This document shows, one piece after another, positions 1-4,842 of a stretch of DNA of 5,365 bases (its first letter is position 1; each line of letters opens with the position of its first letter). Under the pieces are notes generated by a model. The model did not search any database. It saw nothing but the letters and a program-made list of their open reading frames with translations, and had not been told where the DNA came from. Source of the DNA: an uncultured Mycoplasmatota bacterium (GTDB lineage Bacteria > Bacillota_I > Bacilli_A > RF39 > UBA660); the NCBI GenBank assembly GCA_946494345.1, contig CAMMBX010000084.1, positions 1-5,365 on the forward strand, written 5' to 3'. The position numbers and the translations under genes are program-made.

Positions 1-20
1 GTTACTTTCTTTCATTATGT

Positions 21-55
21 AAGAAGAATAGAGTAGGAGTATTCTATTCTTTTTT
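21..55 (+). terminator. Probable weak rho-independent terminator of an upstream gene
   Basis: An 8-base perfect stem is seen: AGAATAGA (25-32) pairs with TCTATTCT (43-50) around a 10-base loop. It can be lengthened to about 12 pairs (21-32 with 43-54) including one G-T wobble, and it runs directly into a T tract (50-55). The T tract lies on the right-hand side only, so it would end rightward transcription from a gene lying left of the window. A stop codon at 20-22 closes one short frame just before it and could be the end of that gene. The stem has only two G-C pairs, so its strength is uncertain, and it could instead be a leader hairpin of the following gene. Confidence 0.45.
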
Positions 56-70
56 GTGTGTAATAATGAG

Positions 71-75
71 AGGAG
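71..75 (+). promoter_or_regulatory. Ribosome binding site that fixes the surface-protein start
   Basis: AGGAG lies 8 bases upstream of the ATG at 84. The reading frame is open further upstream (a TTG at 54 and an ATG at 66, and no stop back to the window edge). Only the ATG at 84 has a well-placed Shine-Dalgarno sequence, and it gives a normal lysine-rich N-terminus followed at once by a hydrophobic segment. Confidence 0.7.
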
Positions 76-83
76 TGTTAAGA

Positions 84-1967
84 ATGAAAAAAGATAATAA
101 TAAAAAGATAATGACAATAGTAATAAGTATAATAATAATTATAATATTAGTAATAGCGATAAGTTATGCTTTTTTTAGAACAGAGTTAATGGGAAGAGAA
201 GGAATAGTAAAAGTGGGAGAATTAGAACTAGTATTAAATGAAACAAGTGAAGGGATAAGCCTAGATAATGCGATAGGTTTAAGTGATAATGATGGAATGA
301 AACTAACACCGTCAACCTTTGAATTAAGAAATAATGGCAATAAGGCTGTAGATTATGCAATCTACTTAGATGATAATCAGGTAAGTGATAGTGATACTAG
401 AATAGATGATAAGTATTTAAAATATAATCTAAATAAAAATGGTTCCAATAGTGGAGCGACTTTACTAACAACAACAGGAACTAATCCCAATAGAGTGTTA
501 GACAAAGGGACAATAGAAGGTAAAGGAACAAATGCCTATAGTTTAAATCTATGGATAACTGATGAAGTAGATGGTAATTATTCTGGACAAGTATTTAGTG
601 GTAAGTTAAGAGTAGAAGTGAGTCAAGAAAAAGATAAAAGTGTAGCCACTGTAGTTACAAGTAATTTAGGAGAAAATGGTAGTACTTATGATGATGGAAT
701 AGATACCTTTATAACAGGAACTAATCCAAATAATTATATATGGTATAGTGGCAAATTATGGAGAGCGGTGAGTGTTGCCAATGAAGCTAAAACTGTTAAA
801 TTAGTAACACAATGGAATATAAGTGCAATTAATTATAACACAAGTGGTAATACAGCATTTTCAGGTAGTCATGTGGAAATGTGGCTAAATGATACAAGTA
901 TAGATGGCTTTTTAGGAAATTTAAGAGATCCAGAAAATTTTATAGTAATGGATGCAAAATGGGATGCCACAATGGATAATAGAAGCTTAGGAAATATAAC
1001 AAGGCCTGATGGAACAACGACTATTACAGATGCAGTAGGATTACTTAATATGTATGAGTATCAAACAAGTTATACTGGAACAACATATGATCTTGGTTAC
1101 TTAAATAATAGTCTTAGATGGTGGACTCTTACTGCCTACGACTCATCTATTATTCACTATATATATGGAGATGGTAGTGATGGCATAGAGTTATTTGGAG
1201 GATACTCCTATAACACAACTGGTGTTAGGCCCTCAATAAACTTAAGAAAAGACGCGAAAATAGTCTCTGGTGATGGAACAGAAGATAATCCCTATCGTTT
1301 AGAAGGAGATAATGATACAAATCTATCAGGAACAATGTTAAATACTAGATATAGTGGAGAATATATAAGATTTGGAAACAATGAAAATAATTTATATCGA
1401 ATAGTAAGTCATGAAAATGGAACAGGAACAAAGATAACCAGTGCTGAACCTTTAAAAAAAGGTGAAAATTTTATATTAAGCGAATATGGAACAGCTACTA
1501 ATATATATTATTCAAAAGATAATATACTAGGGAAATTTTTAAATAATGATTACTTAGATGTTTCTAATAGATATTTGACAAGTAAAGATATAGAAATGAT
1601 AGAAGATAATACTACCTGGTATTTAGGTACTGTAGGAAATGAAAAAAGTTATAGATTAGCTAAATATATAGATATAAATATGTCAAATTATGCCATAAGT
1701 ACTGAAGCTAAAGTAGGATTGCTAAGATTTGGCGAATTAATGTCAGGACAATTTACTAGTGGTGAGAATAGAACAAGAACACATTATTGGACCTTAACTC
1801 CTGCTGATAATAGTCTTATTCGTGTTATTGTTTCCTCTAGTAGTGGTTACAATTATGGTGCATTGGATAAACGAGGTATTAAACCTGCCTTAAATCTAAA
1901 ATCAAATGTCATAATAACAAGTGGTGATGGTACTAAAGAAAATCCTTTTAAAATTGAATTAAACTAA
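84..1967 (+). CDS. Membrane-anchored surface protein: TasA/camelysin-like N-terminus plus two DUF6273/lectin-like modules
   Basis: The gene encodes a 627-residue exported protein. Residues 2-8 are basic and 9-28 are strongly hydrophobic, followed by SYAFFRTE (27-34) and VKVGELELVLN (42-52). This order resembles camelysin/TasA proteins, where an AFF-type motif after the signal segment precedes a 'GTLDLTL' strand. Residues 31-180 would be that beta-sandwich-like domain, ending in a segment around YSLNLWITDE (152-161) and FSGKLRVEV. Two related modules follow (about 198-407 and 411-627). Each has a 'LWR/LYR' strand near its start, a WLN or FLN motif, WTLTA or WTLTP, then GVRP or GIKP, and ends in SGDGT..NP. 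The WTL/GxxP pair recalls the DUF6273 and C-type-lectin-like folds. A role in surface display or ligand binding is inferred. No catalytic site is apparent. It is unclear whether the hydrophobic segment is cleaved by a SipW-like peptidase, and no such gene is in the window. It is monocistronic, between a hairpin upstream and a shared terminator downstream. Confidence 0.85.
   Translation: MKKDNNKKIMTIVISIIIIIILVIAISYAFFRTELMGREGIVKVGELELVLNETSEGISLDNAIGLSDNDGMKLTPSTFELRNNGNKAVDYAIYLDDNQVSDSDTRIDDKYLKYNLNKNGSNSGATLLTTTGTNPNRVLDKGTIEGKGTNAYSLNLWITDEVDGNYSGQVFSGKLRVEVSQEKDKSVATVVTSNLGENGSTYDDGIDTFITGTNPNNYIWYSGKLWRAVSVANEAKTVKLVTQWNISAINYNTSGNTAFSGSHVEMWLNDTSIDGFLGNLRDPENFIVMDAKWDATMDNRSLGNITRPDGTTTITDAVGLLNMYEYQTSYTGTTYDLGYLNNSLRWWTLTAYDSSIIHYIYGDGSDGIELFGGYSYNTTGVRPSINLRKDAKIVSGDGTEDNPYRLEGDNDTNLSGTMLNTRYSGEYIRFGNNENNLYRIVSHENGTGTKITSAEPLKKGENFILSEYGTATNIYYSKDNILGKFLNNDYLDVSNRYLTSKDIEMIEDNTTWYLGTVGNEKSYRLAKYIDINMSNYAISTEAKVGLLRFGELMSGQFTSGENRTRTHYWTLTPADNSLIRVIVSSSSGYNYGALDKRGIKPALNLKSNVIITSGDGTKENPFKIELN
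473..727 (+). repeat. Short direct repeat encoding TGTNPN, two copies inside the surface-protein gene
   Basis: The 15-base sequence AACAGGAACTAATCC occurs at 473-487 and again at 713-727, and similarity continues for a few bases after one mismatch. Both copies are in the same frame and encode TGTNPN (residues 131-136 and 211-216). The second copy is the usual opening of the first module ('TGTNPNNY'). The first lies within the N-terminal domain and is out of place there. Given here are the outer limits of the pair; the bases between them are ordinary coding sequence. Confidence 0.6.
675..1964 (+). repeat. Tandem diverged protein modules (about 210 residues each) in the surface protein
   Basis: Module one covers roughly 675-1304 (residues 198-407) and module two roughly 1314-1964 (residues 411-627). 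Shared landmarks in order are a strand with LWRAVSV or LYRIVSH, a WLND or FLNND motif, a VGLL segment, WTLTA or WTLTP, GVRPSINL or GIKPALNL, and SGDGTEDNP or SGDGTKENP. The conservation is at protein level only, and the DNA copies have diverged well beyond simple recent duplication. The C-terminal landmarks align best, while the middle parts match weakly. Domain edges are approximate. Confidence 0.65.
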
Positions 1968-1971
1968 TATA

Positions 1972-2002
1972 AAAAGAATTCCTATTATTTAGAAATTCTT
2001 TT
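1972..2002. terminator. Bidirectional hairpin terminator between convergent genes
   Basis: AAAAGAATT (1972-1980) pairs perfectly with AATTCTTTT (1994-2002) around a 13-base loop. The right arm ends in four Ts for rightward transcription, and read on the other strand the left arm ends in five Ts. The right arm also encodes the last codons of the leftward methyltransferase-like gene, whose TAA stop lies in the loop (1985-1987). The stem is AT-rich with a single G-C pair, so efficiency is uncertain, but its placement between two converging genes supports the call. Confidence 0.55.
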
Positions 2003-2686
2003 CTTATGTACTAAAATAGGTAATCTTCGTTTTGGATAATTCCTCCAATTCATAATTTTAACATCATCACCATATTTCTTCTTAATATAATAACAAAAGT
2101 CATCCGCCCAATATTCTAAAAAATTATGTTGATATTTATCACTACTGTGATCACAACTACAATAAGCAATGACTAAATTTTTATTCTCTTCAATTCCTTT
2201 TAAAGTTAAATCAACTGAAGCATCACAAGGATAAATTCCTACCAATGTATCTACATTATCAATATTAGTACTCATAGTAAATTTTTCCTTTATAATACTA
2301 ATATCATTCATTTTAAAAATATTACAAGTATCATATACTGTTAAATTATAATTATTAGACTTATGATTATCTTTAATAATTTCCGCTAATCTTGGATAAG
2401 TACCACAACCAACTTCTACTATGTTACCATTAATAAAATCATACTTATTTAAAATGTTATAAACAGTTAAATATGGATCATACTTTTCTTTAAAAATATT
2501 AAATTTAGATAATATTTGTGCAACCCTATAATTACCACCAATAATATCATTAAATAATAAAATATCTAAATAAAAAGTTGCAAATATTTCTTTAAACTCA
2601 TCTTCTTTATATAAGTCTTTATTTTTTAAAAGAAAATTTAAAATATTATCTTTTTCTTCTAATAATTTATCTTTATCAATAATCAT
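1985..2686 (-). CDS. Class I SAM-dependent methyltransferase-like protein
   Basis: The product is 233 residues. The clearest signal is a glycine-rich SAM-binding loop, IVEVGCGTYPRL (89-100), followed by a strand ending in VYDT (117-120), whose Asp119 sits where class I methyltransferases bind the SAM ribose. Further on are a strand DTLVGIYPCDASVDLTL (146-162) and VIAYCSCDH (172-180). That spacing loosely recalls the 'HACGD ... PCCYH' pattern of Methyltransf_32-type proteins, an assignment I hold weakly. Residues 1-85 are an alpha-helical N-terminal part with no family I recognise. The substrate is unknown. The start is ATG at 2686, because GAGGAG lies 6 bases upstream and a good promoter lies just before it; an in-frame start 20 codons further upstream would put that promoter inside the gene. 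It is transcribed alone, divergently from the MBL operon and convergently with the surface-protein gene. Confidence 0.75.
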   Translation of the reverse strand: MIIDKDKLLEEKDNILNFLLKNKDLYKEDEFKEIFATFYLDILLFNDIIGGNYRVAQILSKFNIFKEKYDPYLTVYNILNKYDFINGNIVEVGCGTYPRLAEIIKDNHKSNNYNLTVYDTCNIFKMNDISIIKEKFTMSTNIDNVDTLVGIYPCDASVDLTLKGIEENKNLVIAYCSCDHSSDKYQHNFLEYWADDFCYYIKKKYGDDVKIMNWRNYPKRRLPILVHKKRISK

Positions 2687-2692
2687 TATATT

Positions 2693-2698
2693 CTCCTC
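2693..2698 (-). promoter_or_regulatory. Ribosome binding site of the methyltransferase-like gene
   Basis: On the minus strand GAGGAG is followed after 6 bases by the ATG whose first base is 2686. This decides between that start and the longer open frame reaching 2746, which has no comparable site. Confidence 0.75.
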
Positions 2699-2713
2699 TT
2701 TTTGGCACAACAT

Positions 2714-2742
2714 ATTATAACAAAATTTTAGTAAAATCGCAA
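2714..2742 (-). promoter_or_regulatory. Sigma-70-type promoter of the methyltransferase-like gene
   Basis: Reading the minus strand, TTGCGA (2742-2737) is followed by a 17-base spacer and a perfect TATAAT (2719-2714). The bases TGT directly before TATAAT make an extended -10 element. Transcription would start near 2707, about ten bases before the ribosome binding site at 2698-2693. Spacing and order are all as expected for a vegetative promoter. Confidence 0.7.
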
Positions 2743-2760
2743 ACAAATGAAATCTTTCGC

Positions 2761-2796
2761 TTGACGATTAAGCTAATTTTTACTATTCTATATAAT
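2761..2796 (+). promoter_or_regulatory. Promoter region of the MBL-yqeY operon
   Basis: Two overlapping readings are possible. TTGACG (2761-2766) pairs at 17 bases with TATTCT (2784-2789), which puts the transcription start near 2796. Alternatively the perfect TATAAT (2791-2796) pairs at 17 bases with the poor TTAAGC (2768-2773), which would start transcription at the ribosome binding site itself. The exact pair is unresolved, but this is the only promoter-like region before the operon. It faces away from the minus-strand promoter about 20 bases to the left. Confidence 0.55.
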
Positions 2797-2814
2797 GTAG
2801 ATAGGAGATAATTT

Positions 2815-3351
2815 ATGGAGATTAAAAAAATAGTAACAGGGGCTTTGGAAGAGATTTGTTATGTATTAAGCAAAGATGGTACTTGTCTAATAGTAGATCC
2901 TGGTAGTGATAGTAAAAATATAAAAGAATTAGTTGGAAATGATAAAATAATTGGTGTTTTGGTTACTCATGCTCATTTTGATCATATAGGTGCTTTGCGA
3001 GATTTCTTAAATTCTAATCGAAGATTAAAGATCTTTAAGAAGAGTAATTTAACTGATATGAAAGAAGTAAGTATTGGTACGTTTAAATTTATTCCAATCT
3101 ATACTCCTGGACATAGTAGTGATTCAGTAACATTTTACTTTAAAGATGATAATGCCATGTTTGTAGGAGACTTTATCTTTAGAGATACTGTTGGAAGATG
3201 CGATCTTCCTACAGGTAGTAGTGAGGATATGGATAAATCAATTAAAAAAATTAAAAATTATGATGATAATATAGCCTTATATCCAGGACATGGAGATGAA
3301 ACTACTTTAGGTAGAGAAAAGCAGTATAATTTATATTTTATCGAGAAATAA
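2815..3351 (+). CDS. Compact metallo-beta-lactamase-fold hydrolase (glyoxalase II-like)
   Basis: The product is a 178-residue cytoplasmic hydrolase with the full two-metal ligand set. VDPG (27-30) is followed by THAHFDH (51-57), giving His52, His54, Asp56 and His57. His100 is in TPGHS, Asp119 in FVGDF and His159 in YPGHGDET. The VGRCDLPTGS segment (126-135) is typical of the glyoxalase II/YqgX-like branch, which hydrolyses thioesters or related substrates; the true substrate here cannot be read from sequence. Glutathione is unlikely in such an organism, so S-lactoylglutathione hydrolysis should not be assumed. The stretch between His57 and His100 is only 43 residues, shorter than in the usual proteins of about 200-210 residues. 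The ATG has AGGAG (2803-2807) 7 bases upstream. It is the first gene of a four-gene operon, and the next start follows its stop by 17 bases. Confidence 0.88.
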   Translation: MEIKKIVTGALEEICYVLSKDGTCLIVDPGSDSKNIKELVGNDKIIGVLVTHAHFDHIGALRDFLNSNRRLKIFKKSNLTDMKEVSIGTFKFIPIYTPGHSSDSVTFYFKDDNAMFVGDFIFRDTVGRCDLPTGSSEDMDKSIKKIKNYDDNIALYPGHGDETTLGREKQYNLYFIEK

Positions 3352-3368
3352 AAAGAGGTGTAGTTAGT

Positions 3369-3683
3369 ATGTATATTGATTTAGTAGTATTAGTTATTTT
3401 AATATTAATAGTAGTAATGTATTTTAGACGTTTTTCAAGTTTTGTCTATTTTATAGCAATTATAGATATATTCTTAAGAATACTTACATTTATAAAAAAT
3501 AATATTGGTCTTCCCGATTTAGCAGCAGTTATTGATAATTATATTCCTGAAAGTATTTTAGCAATTGTAGGAAACTATACTGACGGAATTATTTATACAA
3601 TCATCGCTTGGGCTTATATTGTTATAATGTGTATATTTTTAGGATATATTACTAAGTTCTTTATAAAAAAGAAAAAAATATAG
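3369..3683 (+). CDS. Small three-helix membrane protein, function unknown
   Basis: The product is 104 residues, very hydrophobic, and of no family I recognise. Likely membrane segments are residues 3-18, 24-42 and 74-96. A less hydrophobic middle part (about 44-73) contains GLPD and YIPES and may lie on or outside the membrane. The C-terminus is KKKK, which by the positive-inside rule places it in the cytoplasm and, with three helices, the N-terminus outside. The start has AGAGGTG (3354-3360) 8 bases upstream. It sits second in the operon, 17 bases after the MBL gene and 12 bases before another membrane protein, so the two membrane proteins could act together; that is inference only. Confidence 0.75.
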   Translation: MYIDLVVLVILILIVVMYFRRFSSFVYFIAIIDIFLRILTFIKNNIGLPDLAAVIDNYIPESILAIVGNYTDGIIYTIIAWAYIVIMCIFLGYITKFFIKKKKI

Positions 3684-3695
3684 GAGGATACTAAT

Positions 3696-4352
3696 ATGAA
3701 GAAAAATAATACTTGGATCAAAGTCGTAATAACTATCATAATCTTAGAATTAATAGTGGGAGGAGTTATTTTTGCTTATAAGAAATTAGGTAATAATAAT
3801 AGTAATGATATTTCTACAAATGATAAAGAAGTAAAAGCTTTATACAATAAAATTGCTTATAATGATATAGAATCCTTAGATGTAATGAGTCCTAGAATTA
3901 TGCTATACTATGGTTATAAGAATATGGATATTAGTGAATCAGTAAACTGTGATGTTGTAAATACTAATGATGATACAACTGGCTATAGTTGTGAAGGAAT
4001 AGTTGATTTTATTCCTAGTAAAGAAATAGAAGATGCTATTAAAGATATATATGGTCCTGATACAACTATAACACCGACTTCTTTTGAAACAGATCCAAAT
4101 CACTATGCTTTTTATGATGAAACTATAGATGGTTATGCTATATATACTAAAGATGAAGAAATTAGCATCGATCCTATAAATATGAATTTAAGCGATGCTA
4201 CTTTAGATGATGATGGAAATATTATTTTAACTGTAGAAGTTTTAGATGGTGTCTTTGGTACTGTAGAAGATACATATAATTTTACTTTTACTAAAGATGA
4301 AGACAATTATTATTTAACAGGTAAAGAAATAGTTACAAACAAGGAGGATTAA
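3696..4352 (+). CDS. N-terminally membrane-anchored extracytoplasmic protein, family unknown
   Basis: The product is 218 residues. A short basic start (MKKNN) precedes a hydrophobic segment at about 8-28. There is no lipobox cysteine, so it is probably an uncleaved anchor with the rest outside the cell. A low-complexity Asn/Ser/Asp linker (32-44) follows, then an acidic domain rich in Asp, Glu and Tyr. The only two cysteines, Cys85 and Cys99, are 14 residues apart in the external part and could form a disulfide. The C-terminal half (about 140-210) looks beta-rich, with alternating segments such as NIILTVEVLDG and TYNFTFTKDEDNYYLTG. I do not recognise the family. Its AGGAGG (3682-3687) overlaps the stop of the preceding gene and lies 8 bases before the ATG, which suggests coupled translation. 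It is third in the operon, and yqeY follows its stop by only 3 bases. Confidence 0.75.
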   Translation: MKKNNTWIKVVITIIILELIVGGVIFAYKKLGNNNSNDISTNDKEVKALYNKIAYNDIESLDVMSPRIMLYYGYKNMDISESVNCDVVNTNDDTTGYSCEGIVDFIPSKEIEDAIKDIYGPDTTITPTSFETDPNHYAFYDETIDGYAIYTKDEEISIDPINMNLSDATLDDDGNIILTVEVLDGVFGTVEDTYNFTFTKDEDNYYLTGKEIVTNKED

Positions 4353-4355
4353 TTT

Positions 4356-4793
4356 ATGTTTGATAGAATTAAAAATGATATGATAAAAGCAATGAAAGAA
4401 AAAGATAAGTTTAAACTTTCTGTTATTAGAATGATTAAGGCATCTATTGATAAAGAAAGAATTGATAAGAAAATTGAAATTACTGATGAAGTAGTTATAG
4501 ATGTCCTTGCTAAAGAATTAAAAACTCGTGAAGAGTCTAAATTAGAGTTTAGTAAAGCAGGAAGAACTGATTTAGTAGAAGATTTAGATAAAGAAATAGA
4601 GATTATTAAAGAGTATCTTCCAGAACCATTAACTGATGAAGAAATAGATAAAATAATTACTGAGGCCTTTAAAGAGACAGAAGCATCTTCTATTAAAGAT
4701 ATGGGTAAAGTTATGAAGATAGTAACTCCTAAAGTTAAAGGTAGATGTGATATGAAAGATGTATCTAGTAAAATAAAAGCAAAATTAAGTTAA
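4356..4793 (+). CDS. yqeY: YqeY / GatB-YqeY domain protein
   Basis: The product is a 145-residue cytoplasmic protein, close to the usual length of about 148 for this family, and complete. The N-terminal part has the charged helix MKEKDKFKLSVIRMIKASI (13-31). It is followed by the family's signature AGRTDLVEDLDKEIEIIK (68-85) and EYLPEPLTDEEID (86-98), then DMGKVM (115-120) and a C-terminal GRCDMKDVSSKIKAKL (129-144). YqeY shares a helical tail domain with GatB, the subunit of tRNA-dependent amidotransferase that contacts tRNA, but its own role is not well established. Translation is probably coupled to the gene before it: AAGGAGG (4341-4347) lies inside that gene's last codons, 8 bases before this ATG. 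It is the last gene of the operon and ends six bases before a strong terminator. Confidence 0.93.
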   Translation: MFDRIKNDMIKAMKEKDKFKLSVIRMIKASIDKERIDKKIEITDEVVIDVLAKELKTREESKLEFSKAGRTDLVEDLDKEIEIIKEYLPEPLTDEEIDKIITEAFKETEASSIKDMGKVMKIVTPKVKGRCDMKDVSSKIKAKLS

Positions 4794-4796
4794 TTT

Positions 4797-4839
4797 AACT
4801 GTCCTTTCTACATATTCTATATAAGAAAGGACGGTTTTT
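4797..4839 (+). terminator. Strong rho-independent terminator after yqeY
   Basis: CTGTCCTTTCT (4799-4809) pairs with AGAAAGGACGG (4824-4834), eleven pairs including one T-G wobble. Two further A-T pairs are possible at the base, formed partly with the T tract TTTTT (4835-4839). The 14-base loop contains a small inner ATAT-TCT-ATAT hairpin. It closes the operon after the yqeY stop. The descending arm ends only nine bases before the first ATG of the next gene. Confidence 0.9.
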
Positions 4840-4842
4840 ATT

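Noticed and set aside
1..22. C-terminal codons of an upstream gene ending in TAA at 20-22
   Set aside because: Only about six codons are visible, too few to support a coding call. The hairpin that follows makes it plausible but no more.
54..83. Longer N-terminus of the surface protein starting at TTG 54 or ATG 66
   Set aside because: These starts lack a well-spaced ribosome binding site and add residues before a normal exported N-terminus. AGGAG at 71-75 fits the ATG at 84. The frame is open to the left window edge, so a still longer form cannot be excluded by stops alone.
175..360. Minus-strand open frame of 61 codons opposite the surface-protein gene
   Set aside because: It lies wholly inside a convincing gene, is Leu/His-rich as expected from an antisense shadow of AT-rich coding sequence, and has no clear ribosome binding site.
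1119..1886. Diversity-generating retroelement acting on the surface protein
   Set aside because: No reverse transcriptase gene or template repeat is visible in the window, and I saw no near-identical second copy of either cassette. The variable-cassette idea is kept without naming this mechanism.
2687..2746. Upstream start of the methyltransferase-like gene at 2746
   Set aside because: This segment contains the -35, extended -10 and GAGGAG elements that fit a start at 2686, so it is more likely promoter and leader than coding.
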